A DNA stretch of 64,000 nt from contig JAJTWR010000356.1 of NCBI GenBank assembly GCA_021613335.1, positions 617,501 through 681,500 on the forward strand, written 5' to 3'. Origin of the DNA: Whitmania pigra. Taxonomy: Eukaryota > Annelida > Clitellata > Hirudinida > Haemopidae. The translations under genes were made by a program, and so were the position numbers. This document shows, in pieces, positions 11,059 to 24,300 of this stretch (its first letter is position 1; each line of letters starts with the position of its first letter). The notes beneath the pieces are model-generated. The model worked only from the letters and a program-made list of their open reading frames with translations, was not told the origin of the DNA and did not search any database.

Positions 11059-13699
11059 TTCTATTAATTTTCAAAGTGATTCGTGATTTCTTTAATGCAA
11101 AAGAATGGCATTAGAAAGTTGAAGTGCATTAAGCTTTTTTTTCTTATTTTTTAAGAGCTACATCATGAATATGAATCTCGCATCCTATTTTTTGACTTAA
11201 TGGAATCTCCGAATCGGGATGAAAAATGAAGAGAATTTGATGAACTTCTTGTAAGAATTCATCTCGACGAATTTCAATAATTAACTTCAAGCAGGGAGTT
11301 TTGAAAATGTCACTAAATTACTAAGTTAGTAATTAATATTGGAAGCCATAGAATAACTAAGAAGTGACTGATTACTAAATTAGAGTCACATAAGTAAAAC
11401 TATATTTTTTAATAATATTAGACCACATATAATTATGATAAACGATTCTAAAATGGCGCCAAATGAGCATGTAAGCATTTAGGAATACACCGGCTTCTGG
11501 TGGGGAGTGCTCATAAATTATTTAACCACAAGAGTGGAGTCAAATGGCCCCGTGGAAACAACTTTTCCATGGAAAATGAATGACGAAGATGGAGGAGCAT
11601 CGATAACGAAGATGCAAATCATTCTGTTCCACCACAATCATGATCATCATCATTATTATCATCATCATCAACATCGTCATCAGCGTCATCATCACCATTA
11701 TTGCAGTCGTCATCATTACCATAACCTCCAGAAAGCTTTTGTATCGTTTTTTTTAAACCATACCTCGTATTCAGTTATATTTTTCCTGATATCCACAATT
11801 TGGCAACTTGTTGTTTCCCTTAGCAACCTTATTAAATATTTAATGAATAAATTCAAACGCATGAATTCAAATAGGATTTATGGAGCGTAGAATTAGCTCG
11901 AATTGTAAGCATAGTTTCATTTGTACAATTTAGGCGGTTGTTTATCGTTAACCATTTATGTAGCGTACCACGTAGCCTTGCACCACAGAAACGCTTTTTG
12001 TTAACCATTTATATGGCGTTCCTTCTCAAGGGCGCTTGTGGCACAACAAGCTGGATTGATACTAAGACGCATTTAGACTTTTTTGCAAGACTACAACTAC
12101 ATGCGAAAAGTAATGAAATGAATGAAATTAATAATTCTCTTTAGTCGTTGATTTCCACATTTCCTTCGCATTTTTTTCGGCGTCTAATCGTCGTTGTCGT
12201 CGTCTTCGCGAAACGGTTGTAAGTCTGAGTGATTCTTGTGTTCTCATCAGCATCAATTTCATACTCAAATCAAAACATCATTGAAAACATAACTGATCAG
12301 ATTCAAAAAATTTCCATCTCTGTTTTTTATTCTATTTTCATGAGATTCTCATTTTTGTATTCATCATAAAAACACACAAAAAAAAATCTCTTCAGAACTT
12401 TATTTATCCGAACCCGGACTGTCTGCAAGGAGTTTTTTTTCCTCGTAAATCTTGAACAGACAGGCCAGGAAAATTAGCCTAAAAGTTTGATCCTTATTAA
12501 ACATTGTTTGCTACTCATCAGTCTTATCTAATAAGAAGTCAGACCCTGCATTTGCTGGATAAACAAGAGGATAGGGAATATCAAATAAAAGAGAGTGAAA
12601 GGTGGATTTTACAAAATAGATCAAAAAAAAAGATCATTAAAAATTTTAAAAACGATCAATCCTAAGGAAGAAAAAGAATAATAGGGATTTAAAAAATTAA
12701 TCGAATTAATGAGTTACGGACTTTGGATTGCGAAACATAATCATAATTATTTAATGAGAGTCATAATAATAATAACAATAAAAGTCATCGTTAGGAACTG
12801 GAATGTAAGGCCTTTTCGCTGTTTACAGGAAGTAAATACAAACATTTATTATTATCCTAGACGAGTCAATTATATAATAAATAACAACAACAACATCAAT
12901 AATAATAATAATAATAATAATACCAATTTAAAAAGATTTTTATAACATTATTAATAATAATATTATTAATCATAATAACAGTAACAATTATTAATAATTT
13001 TGGCCTCCTATTATTAATCATTTAATAATCCGACATTGGAACGAATACCACCAGTTGTTTAAAAGTTGCGAGAAAAGTTGTCAGCGTACTTCATTTATTC
13101 GCGTCAGTACACACCCCCATACCTCCACCCTCCCCCATACCGAGGAAAAATGGAAAATTATCGAACCTATTTAAAATTTCATACGCTCGAAAATGCGGTT
13201 GGGGAGTTCTCTTCGTATGCACGGTGGCTCTCAACGACTGCCTATCTCTCAAACCCCCCTGTAAATTCACCATTACCTTTTTCTGTCCGTGTTTTGTCTA
13301 TTTCTGGACTCTTTCTTTGTCTCTGCGATGTCTATTGATGTTGAATCAATATTGTTGTATTAATATTGTTGATGTTGAATCAATATTGTTGTATTAATAT
13401 TGTTGATGTTGAATCAATATTGTTGGTGTTGCATTAATATTGTTGATGTTGAATTACAAAGACATTCTTATATGCACCTTTATATCCAGAGACGTTACGC
13501 CATTTCCTTGTCATTGTTCGTTCCAGCTATCATCACATCCATACATCAATTGCGTCGATTACCTGTTAAAAAGATCATCCTTCTGGAAGCACCAGGGATC
13601 TTACCTGCATTGTGCTTCATCATTTTCGACCTGTCATCGCGTCGCCACATGCGACACGTATTATTTTCTGGAACCGAACTTTGTTTTTTTTTTAAATGA
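11059..13699. other. Intergenic; no gene seen
   Basis: AT-rich sequence with small CAT/ATC runs (11620-11720), AAT runs (12890-12925) and a 34-bp repeat (listed separately). Open frames here (11507-11890, 11938-12144, 13066-13338) lack family resemblance and splice context. Confidence 0.5.
13334..13455. repeat. 34-bp tandem repeat (GATGTTGAAT...), 4 copies
   Basis: GATGTTGAAT recurs at 13337, 13371, 13405 and 13445. The spacing is 34, 34 and 40 bp, with ATATTGTTGTATTAATATTG between copies. Confidence 0.85.
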
Positions 13700-13925
<226 letters not shown>

Positions 13926-15418
13926 AGTAATGATGAAAAAATATGCCAGATAGGTCAGGGGAGCAGCCTGAGTGAACTTGCCGAAACATTTGCCGGCACA
14001 GGAAGTTACGGAGCCGGAAAAGTGCGGAAACGGGTGCAAACAATTACCTGTTGAAAGGGGACGAAATGCACCGCTCGTTCTGAAACGTAGTAGGCGATGA
14101 TTCGTTTGTAAAATGAATTCTCTTCGGAATTATTGGTACGCACGTCCCTCTTGTTTGCAGTGAAAACTAATTCGACAGTCGCAGAAACAAATGAACAATT
14201 CGCCAAATACCGGTGAGACGCGCTCAAAACATCGCCAGAGTTCTGACAGGAGAATGGAAAAAAGCTAGAGTGGAAAGTCGACTTCCAGCAACGCAATTTG
14301 TAAAGTCCTTCAAAATTACGAAGGAGATTTTAAAATGGAGATGGATTTATGAATGTTCAAAACATCATGCATAATAGACACGTTCAATGAATCCTTTCTG
14401 ATGCAGGAGTTCTGGCTCATCTTTTCATCGGAAGAGCATTTTAAAAGTAAAATTTATTATTTATTTGCAGTATTTTAAGAATTATTATATTAACCCTCAT
14501 CAACAAAGGCTTTTACATAATCTTGCATAAAAAATTGGATGACGAGTTTCAGATGGTATTTTTAAACAGCATTTAAAAGACGAAGTAATTAATTTAAAAA
14601 AAAAACAACGAATGAACGTTAAAATTAATCTTCACTAACCTAGGATCAATTTGTGGAAAAGAGTCGACTGAAATCCAGGGCTGAATTTGAGATCAACATT
14701 AAACATAATAACACGAGGCTGGGCTGTAAAATATAGGTTCTCAGGATATTTATCCACGCTAGTTACGTAGCGTACAAAACAGCAGAAGTTTTAAAAAAGT
14801 TCTACTCAGTCAGTGATCATCGTTGCCTCTGTGACTTTTCACAGAATTTCAGAGGAAGCTTTTCAGTTGTTCGGTGATGTGTTCAACCTCCGAACGAATC
14901 TAGTGCAATATTTCTTTCGCACGAAATTAATACAGGTGCGATGTGGTGGGTGGAGCCTAAACATTTGCCTTGATCGTTTCTGAGACCGAGTTTCGACACA
15001 CATGCAATCAAACCTTGTCCAACTACCACCACAAGTCATTCCACTTGAGATTCGACGAAATCTCATTTTATCCACATATTTAAATGCAAAAATATAAATA
15101 TGCAATCCCAAAAATAACTAAAGATAACTGGACAAAAAATAGAAAACAAAGAAACATAGAACAAGTTAGAGTGACCTTAAGCTCCGTGGTTGATGGTTTT
15201 CTGAACATACCGGTTGCGCACATTTGCTAAATCTGTTTAAAATATGCTAAACGTCTATTAAAGAGCAGGTGAGAGTTTGGAAAAATAATAACTTTCGGCC
15301 GGAATATTTGCGTTTTCGGAATTATTATATCGCTCATGCACGTCTTGTCCTGCTGATGAAAGGATAGTACGCGCCCTCCAAACTTAACTGAACAACTGGT
15401 TGTAGGAAATTATCTGAA
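13926..15418. other. Intergenic, upstream of SAMM50; no gene seen
   Basis: Moderately AT-rich sequence. The minus-strand frames at 14006-14296 and 14863-15111 are not recognisable and have no coding support beyond being open. The last hundred or so bases before 15419 should contain the SAMM50 promoter and 5' UTR. Confidence 0.5.
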
Positions 15419-18400
15419 ATGGAATCACAAAGAGAAGATGAAGGACAAGTTGATTTGAGCAAAGTTCCCGTACGTTTATATTTGCAGTTGGAATTCTTTT
15501 AAAAGTTGATGATACAGTTAATGTTATCGGCAAAAACGGAAATTAGTTAATAATGAAACTTTTCACAGGCTTCTGTTAACTTGGTTTATGTACATGGACT
15601 GAGCAGGACAAAAAATGACATTGTGCATCATCACATTCAACCACTTTTTGAGGCCAAAACGTTTGAAGAGGTTTTATCTGCATTTTTATTGCTTACATGG
15701 GATCTATTAGAATTAATTTCTTTTTTAATTAACATTATGTGTCATTGTATTGAATAAATCTCTTCCAGTTGCATCGTGCACTCAATGTAACAAGACAAAA
15801 GTATGAGCAACTCGGCCTTTTTAGGTCAATGAAAATATCTGTTGACGTTAGCAAAAGTTAGTAGAGTCAACATATGTAAATTTTAATATAATAATGCATT
15901 TGAGTAGATGTAAAGGATTGTTTCTATTTCAAGAACTATATCACGTTAATGTTTTTAGCACATAAAGACAACATTGTTGTTCTCTTGACCAGAAATGATT
16001 TCATTTCAAGAGTGAAAATCAACATTTATGAGTGTGACCTGTCTAAAATTGCACATTCCCGAACGACTTTCACCGAGATTCTTTTACATTTTAAACAATT
16101 GTCATTATTTATTTACTTGGTTATCGAATTGTACATCGTCTAATTTTAGCTGATCCTGGCAACGAGCAGGCTTATGATGTTCACTACAAAGTCAGGGAGC
16201 AGAGATGGATCAAAGGAGGGGTTAACCTGTCGGCTGGAATGAATGAATCCATCAAAGTAAATTTATTATTGATTTTCATTCATGTTTCTGCTCAACAAAA
16301 ATTTAAGCAGTCCTTGGTGATCGATTACCTCTATATCATTTATTATTATTATATTATTATTATTATTGTTGTTGTTGCTGCTGCTGGAATTATTAAATAA
16401 TAAGCCAATAAGGTTCTTATTTATTATCTTCATTTCAGTTTTTTTATTTTAACCTTTTAAAATCATCACCAGTTGTGGAGATATTGAAATTGTCATGAAG
16501 AAATGCTAGAATTGATTATCTAAAATTGTTTTCCAAAAATTTATGGTTTGCTCAGCATATTATTATTGCACTATACAAATTATAATACATTTATTATAAT
16601 TGTTATAATTTGCAACCTAGTGATCTTTTTCTCTCAGGCACTCAACATTGTCCTGCCAAACCTCTTTGGCAGAGGAGAGAGTCTGTTGGGAGACGTGTTT
16701 TGGTCGACACACATGAAGGGCTTTGGAGTGGATTTCACCAAGCCACTCTTTTTTGAACCTCATTACACGTGAGTTCAGCTTAAAAATATTTATTTGATTA
16801 ATTAATGTTATTACCATATCTGTATGTGTTTATTTTGCAATTTGGGATGTGATTGGAGATGGATTGAATTGTAAATTTCTATCGTTCTTATTTTTTTGAA
16901 TATTTAAAAGGAGACAGATTTCCCTTTTTTTTAATGATTGGTAATTAATTCATTCATGCAGACACATTCATCGTATTCTTTATTTGTATTTATTTTTGAT
17001 TCAACACTTCATAATGACATTCAAATTACATTTGATTTTTGAAAAGAAAGGATAACTTTTGTTTGATGCAGACTGAGATCATCCATTTTTCAAAACCATG
17101 GTGAATTCCCTTGGAGTGGTTTCAAGTTGGGGAAAACTGGTGTGTCTCTGGCTTATGGGGTGAGGTGAAATGATCATAGTAGAAGTGCTGCAATGGTGAT
17201 GATGCTTGTGGGGATCATCATTGTGATCTCTGTAACACTGACCATTTTTTTATGATAACATTTTTATTAATTAATTTTACAAATAATTCATTCTAATTAT
17301 TTTTCCATTCTAAGCTGACTTTCCAATAATACAATGTTTACAATTGGTTGCTATTGGTAACTGAGATTGTTTTTATTTTAGTTTCCATCCATCTTTGGCA
17401 ATCATACTTTGAAATGGGAAGGTGTCTGGAGGGAGTTATCCTGCATTTCTGACTCGACGGCCTTTGCTGTCAGAGAAGAATCGGGACACAGTCTCAAGTC
17501 TTCTGTTAAGGTTCTGTTCACTTTATTCTTTACAGACACGATTGCTTTCAAAATATCAGATCCATGGGAAATGCATCCATCTTTGCATCTGCATTTAGCA
17601 GATATTTTGAGTGCCTCATCTGATTTATGAATATTTACATTCTGCCATTTCTCGAGTGTTTTTTTGGATTGATTCTTTGATTCCTTACCATGCCTTGATG
17701 CCTGCTCTATATTTCTTTATTGCCTGTTCAATCAAAATTATGAGCAACAATTACGACTGTCCAAAAGACAAAATTATTTATGTTAATGAGGGCGTTGCTT
17801 TGTCTGACAGCACATCTTGACCCGGGACACGAGAGACGACCCTACCCTTCCAAGGTCAGGCTATCTCATAAAGATGGTTCACGTTAGTCAAGACAATTCA
17901 CTGATTCATCTAATGCTTTTTGTTTTTTATCCTTCCATGTTTTAAAATTGTTATTCTGCTTTTACTGCTAACAAATATCTTGCTGAAGAATTTAAAATTG
18001 AGAAATAGACATCTCAAAGTGTAACGAATAATATGTTTACCTTTTGTTAACTAGAAATGTAATAAAATTCTTACATAATATTATATTATTATTAATATAA
18101 TAATATTATTTTATAATTATTAGATAACTAATAAATATGTTCCCTCTCATTCAGGAATTTGCAGGATTGGGAGGTGGTGCCAAGTTCTTGAAGCAAGAAG
18201 CTGAACTGCAATACAACCAGCCCCTTGTCTGGGATTCGGTTAGAATTTGGAACTTATGCAATCTTATTTTGCCAAATATGTTAATTGACAAATCAATTGC
18301 TCACAAAGTGCATTTTGCATGTTGTCTTATGAATGAGTTATTAGCAATAAAGTCTTTACTGATAAAACTCTTTGTAAATCATGATTTTCATCATCATCAT

Positions 18401-19582
18401 CATCATCATCATCTACAGACTCTCCAGCTCTCCCTGGCTTGTGGCCTTGCCACAGCGCTCAAACAGCCAGTCACTGGTAGGCCTGGAAAAGTGAGCATTG
18501 CTGACAGGTTCTTCATCGGGGGTCCGCTCAACCTGAGGGGCTTCAATTTCAAGGGTGTTGGACCGAGAGTTGATGGTTCGTTTCCTCTTTTTTTTCCTTT
18601 ATACATTTTCAAGCATTAAAAATAACTCATCTGAATTGATAAATTTCAAACGATCAAGATAAATTGGACATTTTGTCTTACGAAATGAATAATCTAATTA
18701 GCCTATACCTTTCTTTAGACTCTAAAGTTTAGAGTATTCATAGTTTACTCAAGTTTCTAAGATAAGTGCTTCTGTCTTTTATTACTAGATAAAGTAAACT
18801 TTGCTTGACTTGAAAAGTAACCATCTGATTTACTTCAGGTTACTCTCTGGGTGGCACAGCCTATTGGTGCTCAGGTCTTCATCTGTTCACACCCCTTCCA
18901 TTCACTCCAATCAAAAGCAAGGTTGGAGAAAACTTCAGGACCCAGTTCTTCGTTAATGCTGGAAATGTGGGCACATTTGATCCAGGTATGAATAGATTTA
19001 TTATAATTATGATTATATCATTCATTGTTTACGTATGGGATGTATGAATATTTGGAGGTAGAGGTGATGTCTAAAATAACTAGATCAGTGCGTTACATTA
19101 AAATAATTAAGTGCATTTCACACATTGATCCTTGAGTAATTTTGTAATTTGCATATCTCTTCTTAGATATTCCTTATCAAGAAAATGCTGGGCAGCTTCT
19201 TAATGATTTCCGACTCAGTGCTGGCTTAGGAATTGTTATTAAGCTTTTCAAATATGGCAGGCTCGAGATTAACTATTGCTTACCAATAAAGTTCTCCCAA
19301 ACTGACAGGTATGTGGCTCCATAATATTAAAATAGCCTTAAATTAAGCTTGGATTGTCATTAGAGATTTATCGTCATTTTAGAGAACATTGCCTGGGTCA
19401 CAATTAATTTAGTATCACTCATTAAGTGCAATATCTTGTACAAAATAAAGTTATCATTTTTTTTATTATTTCATCGTAAAAAGACTGTTGTCATGTAACT
19501 TACAATTACCGGAAATGTTTTCAGCCTTAATCCAGGCCTGCAAATTGGGTTTGGCATGTCCTTTTTTGACCTCCAAGAGTGA
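15419..19582 (+). CDS. SAMM50: SAMM50, sorting and assembly machinery component 50
   Basis: Thirteen exons join in phase to 449 aa (human protein 469): 15419-15469, 15569-15670, 15769-15856, 16150-16256, 16638-16768, 17072-17159, 17382-17510, 17811-17876, 18155-18238, 18419-18575, 18839-18985, 19167-19308, 19525-19582. Family role: the Omp85/BamA-type pore of the SAM complex, which inserts beta-barrel proteins such as VDAC and TOM40 into the mitochondrial outer membrane and links to MICOS. The N-terminal POTRA domain covers roughly residues 20-120 ([29 protein letters not shown]). The barrel follows, with the conserved loop-6 signature [17 protein letters not shown], then [15 protein letters not shown] and [11 protein letters not shown]. 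It ends in a barrel strand, [11 protein letters not shown]. Donors after exons 7 and 8 are weak (GTTCTG, GTTCAC) but the phase is unambiguous. A polyadenylation signal follows at 19648. Confidence 0.95.
18390..18411. repeat. (CAT)n run abutting a SAMM50 acceptor
   Basis: A short TCATCATCAT run ends 8 bp before the exon 10 acceptor (CTACAG at 18413-18418), where a polypyrimidine tract would be expected. Confidence 0.85.
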
Positions 19583-20257
19583 CAACAGACGGTGCCAAAG
19601 AAATCATGTCACGGCATATAGGATAGATTTTTTTGAAAATAGATTTCAATAAATCATGTAATTTCTAGTTTTGAATATATTAATGGTGCTCCATCAGCAG
19701 AGGCATTCTCATTTTGTGAAAAGTGGAGCTATGCTTGCACCTCAATGCTATAACATCTTGTCAGATTAAATGTTTTGTTGTGGACTCTGTTTTAAACATG
19801 CTAAACCGCAATTTGGTGGAACATAGTCAGTTCAGCAGAATTCAGCCCACCTGAGATACTTCCCTCAGGGCTCAGAAGTGGCTTGTCGTTGAGCTTAACT
19901 TTTTCGTTTAGGTTACCTCCTGCTTGTGTTCATGTCTCTCGTCATGCTAATAAACTTAAGAATGTGGTTAACATTGTGAGTGCTAACGAAGCTCAGGCCT
20001 AGTTTGGTTGTCGACCTGTCCTGAGTTGAAACGTTAAGCTAAATTTTGGATGGCATCCAAGAACTTTTAGAACAGTACCTTTTTAGAACGACTTAGGTGA
20101 TGGTCTCATGTCAATTGTGTCGATAGGTACGAAGGTCGCTCAGCGTCACTAGTAAAATCAGATCATCGAATACGGTCGAAACGAACCGTTCACAATTTTA
20201 GTTCATCAAAAACGAGAAAGCCAAAAATAAGCAATCTTAAATAAAAGTTAAAAAAAT
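19583..20257. other. SAMM50 3' UTR and convergent intergenic DNA
   Basis: The AATAAA at 19648 probably ends the SAMM50 transcript. The rest lies between the convergent 3' ends of SAMM50 and the TPR-like gene. No coding segment was recognised. Confidence 0.55.
19648..19653 (+). terminator. Polyadenylation signal AATAAA for SAMM50
   Basis: A canonical AATAAA lies 66 bp after the SAMM50 stop codon, the first on this strand and at typical spacing. Confidence 0.65.
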
Positions 20258-20938
20258 TTAGAAGGCCTTCTTGTCCCCCAAGGATTCACTTAGTTCTGGA
20301 CATAGCCTGCGCATGGACTGCATGTTGGAATCTCCGATTATGTCGTAAGGCGGCTCTGTGCTGGCTTCTCGATATCTTTTTCTGATATGTCTCCATATAA
20401 AGTAAGCAATACAGCTCAAAAGCGTACAAATCGACAACACCACAAAATTCGTTGTCTGACTCTTTCCCAATATGTATGGCCACGGCAACTTTTTGTTCAG
20501 AAAAACCAATCCGATGCCAGTCGTCACTCCGATCAGCAAAAAAAGGAAAAAATGAATCCTCTCTCCTTTTTGTTGGAGCGCCAATTTGTGTCGGGCCAAA
20601 TTCTTGAGTTTTCTATAATCTTTGAAGTCATGGCCACAAATTTGGAAGCCGGCTTCCAAAGCTTTTATAGCATTTTCATATTGTTCCGCATGAGAATATA
20701 TTTCACTCATAAGTCTGTATCCAACAGGCGATCTTGGGCATACCTCATAAATTAATTTCCGAGCGTCTTCCAGTGCATAGAAATAATGAGCCAGTTTTAC
20801 GAAATACCGACTCCGATTAACGTAGTTTGCCGGGTTGCCTGGATCGCTACCAATTTTCTTTGTAAATGCTAGCATTTCCTCTAAATTTCTGTCGTCAGGT
20901 GGTACAGATTCATCCAATATCTCGATGTCAGGTTCCAT
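20258..20938 (-). CDS. TPR-like protein with two C-terminal membrane helices, unknown function
   Basis: A single uninterrupted frame of 226 aa. I do not recognise the family. The first ~30 residues are acidic. Residues 37-120 look like helical TPR-type repeats (ALEDARKLIYEVCPRSPVG, then AEQYENAIKALEAGFQI). Two hydrophobic helices follow: about 129-147 (FFLFLLIGVTTGIGLVF) and 164-182 (NFVVLSICTLLSCIAYFIW). After the second helix comes a basic stretch (RHIRKRYR) and a short polar tail. This suggests a membrane-anchored cytosolic scaffold, but that is inference. Start ATG 20938 is the first Met in the frame. The gene is head to head with PIK3C2, 388 bp between start codons, so they may share a promoter. 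The long, repeat-free frame with coherent domain layout supports a real gene; lack of introns is unusual here and a processed origin is possible. Confidence 0.75.
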   Translation of the reverse strand: MEPDIEILDESVPPDDRNLEEMLAFTKKIGSDPGNPANYVNRSRYFVKLAHYFYALEDARKLIYEVCPRSPVGYRLMSEIYSHAEQYENAIKALEAGFQICGHDFKDYRKLKNLARHKLALQQKGERIHFFLFLLIGVTTGIGLVFLNKKLPWPYILGKSQTTNFVVLSICTLLSCIAYFIWRHIRKRYREASTEPPYDIIGDSNMQSMRRLCPELSESLGDKKAF

Positions 20939-21326
20939 ATTTGCTCAGATTCAGCACACAAACCGCCGAAAGTTACGAGCGTTGCGTGGACGCGTTTAAT
21001 GAGGTGTTGACTGAAGCAGGATGCAATATTTTATTTCCAAATATTTACAACATCTAAAACTTTTATCGAAACGATCCCAATTATCTGTTGCTGATGCAAT
21101 TTTTTTTCTCAAGGCCCATATGCATCAACAAAAATTCTCGACAATGGACGCTGACTAGTAGTATTCGCAAAGCCGCTTTATTTTAAGTAATACTTTAGAT
21201 CATTTAATCGAAGTTAATTAAATGCTTGGTTATGTCTTGCTTCTGTGTCTGTTTTTGTTTTGATTGAGATATTGTTGTACGGTGTTATTCTGGGTCTGAG
21301 CACTGCGGGAGTGCTGCTCCATTCGG
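20939..21326. promoter_or_regulatory. Shared divergent promoter region
   Basis: These 388 bp lie between the start codons of two divergently transcribed genes, so they must contain both 5' UTRs and core promoters unless non-coding exons lie elsewhere. I see no convincing TATA box. The call rests on position alone. Confidence 0.5.
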
Positions 21327-24300
21327 ATGGAATCGAGGGGTTATCAAAATCTTTATCCAGACCTCTCTCCGACAAAAGACGGCGTTTCTCCATTCGCTGA
21401 AAATAAAGATTTAAACGATGAGGAGGCGGTCTTTAGTAGAGACATACAACGAGCAAAAGTATTGAGTTTAATAACTGCCCAGCAAGAAGAGAAACAAAGA
21501 CTCGATAAAGCGATGTCGAATGCCAGTAACGGTGCACCAATTGTTCCTATTCTTAAACCACCTCCTCGCCAACCTAGGCAATACTTCGACGGATCGTGCG
21601 AGGTTTCTAAAGTTTTAGCCCGCCCTAAACCTCTGTTGAATCCGACAGCAGGCGAAGTTCCTAACAATGCTTGGACCAACCAGGTCTTTGTTTTTAGTAT
21701 TGAATTAGTTTCACTTTTTCGAAGTGTGCAATCGTATTGCAATCACTTCTCTTGCCTTTGCAGACGAGCAATGTATTGACTGTCGATGTGTCCCAACGAA
21801 GTCATTCGGTTCCTCCATTTTTTAAAAATGATGAAACAACTGATGCTTTGGCTGTCGATTTGAATAAGGAATTGATTCAGCTTTCGCCTGCTGTTAGCGA
21901 CAGAAGTGCTAACGTAGACTTTGACGTTAGGCAACTCGATCCTCTATACTCAGGTTAGATTTCTATTCTTATGGGGTTGTCTTATTTACAAATTGATTTT
22001 ATTTTAATGGTCGCATAAGTTATCTTGTTTTTAATCGACACCGTCTTAATGGGCTACATCCAGGAAGTAGTCGAGGCATTTCATCGAACTTCCACAATTT
22101 GACGATCCCCAAGAATTCAGAGCCTGTGAATGCGATCATGTTTGCCACAGTACCAAGGAAAAACTATTCTTTCACTTCTGGTGATGAAATTGGCAAACCT
22201 CTTCAGACCAATCAGGGTAGAATAGGGCTGCAAATGGATCACCAAGGACAGATACCTCCACCTCTACCAGCAAAACCACCAAGGGGGCAGTGGAACATAT
22301 CTGATCCTTGGAGGCCCAATTTGATTCCGATGTTGTCCAATAATCTCGATCGTTCGTTCCCAGACAAGCCCGTTATACCCCCTCGGATTTCTTATCCTTC
22401 GGTCCCACCTCCTCCTCCGAGGCTGCCCATCAAGTCTCAAGTCTTTTTGGCTCCAATAGGATTTGAGTATCCGATTTTGCCATCTCCTGTTGCTTCGAAT
22501 AATCTTCTCTCGCTAGCTAACAACAACATACCATCTCTTTATGGGTGAGAGTGTTAAACTAAGTTTATTTGTTTGATTAATTTGAAGATCTTTATGAAGA
22601 TTTAAGAAATCAACTTTAATAAGCAGATTTTTTAATGTCAATAACTAAACACGACTTGACGATCAATTAAGACTATAATTGGAGTGCTTGAAATGCTGAG
22701 TCATGACAACTTGCTTCTTATTTTGCAGGTCCAATGACCCATTAATGTTGCAATTAGAGAAGCAATATTCTGATCCTCTGTTTTGCTCTTCGGAGAGCGA
22801 CAATCGCGATGGATCGTTCGAACCCGAAGAACCCAACGTAGACCCTGAAGGGAATGACGACCTTATCCATTTCCCGGACAGCGTCGAGTCAACCCACATA
22901 TCCAATCCCACGTACATGAGTTTGGCTGATTTCGATCCTCTTTTTGAGATGAAATCCAAAGATTCACAGAGCAACAAAAAGATCGAAGACGAAGCGAAGA
23001 AGACGTCCAAACCTCCGGCCATTTGTCCGAGGAGGAAAGTCACTTCCCTGCCATCTGCCTCCTCAGAGGATAATTGCTTACCCTACTTGGTGGCCGGTTC
23101 GCACCAGAGGGTATCGGTCATTCCGGCCAGCTGGAGTTTTTCTCCCGATAATAATTTCGACGGATCCGGAGTTTGCACCTTCAAGGCCAAGACAATAGAT
23201 AGGGACGACAAGTGCTTTGACTTTGACTGGGCAGACCCAGACGATCCATTTTCTCTCTGCCATCTCATGAGGAAGTCACAGAAGTATCAAGCACAGCAGA
23301 TGCAGCAACAGCAACACTGGCAGAAGAATGATCTTCAGCAGAAACAGATTTCTTCCTCCGAGAGTTCATCTCGAGAGGTCAAAAAGGTCGTCATGAGGAA
23401 CCATTCGGAATGCGTGAGCGTGATTTTCTGACAACTTTGAATTCCTGTTCTTTTTTCTGATTCTTAGATTTACTTATTTATTTCTTAGATTTATTTATTT
23501 ATTACTCAAATTTATTTAGAAATATGCAGACGAATTCCTCGAAGAAACACCAGAAACTGCTGACGAGGAGATCAGGGCATTCCTACAAATGGTGGCAAGG
23601 TATTTATTAAGTCATCTTTACCACTCAGAACTTTGAAGAATTTACAGTTCTCCTTAATAATTTATGTAATAATCACTATAAAAACAATTTTTAATAATAA
23701 AAATAATAATTATAAAACTTATATCTAATTAAGTAATAACATCTAAGCTTCTTATGAATTATCACTGGATATGTCTTATTGTTTCAAAGAATTAAACTCC
23801 TCCATTCGATCAACGATCCAAACTCGAACAGCGGCATCGTCATCAGTCCTCAGACCGTCCACAAGCAGTACATCAACCTCACCGTCAAAATCATCATCAT
23901 GGGCCAGTTTGTCCCCGATGAACTTGTTTTCGTCTGCGATGGTGAGTGATGGGTTTTACCTTGGGTACATTTTTTAATTATTATCATTTCCATTAGCATT
24001 GATCAGCATCATCATCGTCGTCATTATTATTATTATTATCAATATTAGGGACTATGAGCCAAAAATTTACTTTCGCATTTATTCAGCTGTTTTTTCTGAT
24101 TTTTGAAAATGTAAAATGGTTATAGTGACATTAATAATTTGTCCGATCGATCGATTAATTGATTGCAGTTAATTCCACTGTGGAGCATGTGATAATACAG
24201 GTGCTCACACTCCTTATCGACGACAAGAGGGTATCGCCTGATTCGTACATGTTGAAGGTGTTCGGATATTCAGAATATCTCATAAAGTCAGTCTTTAACT

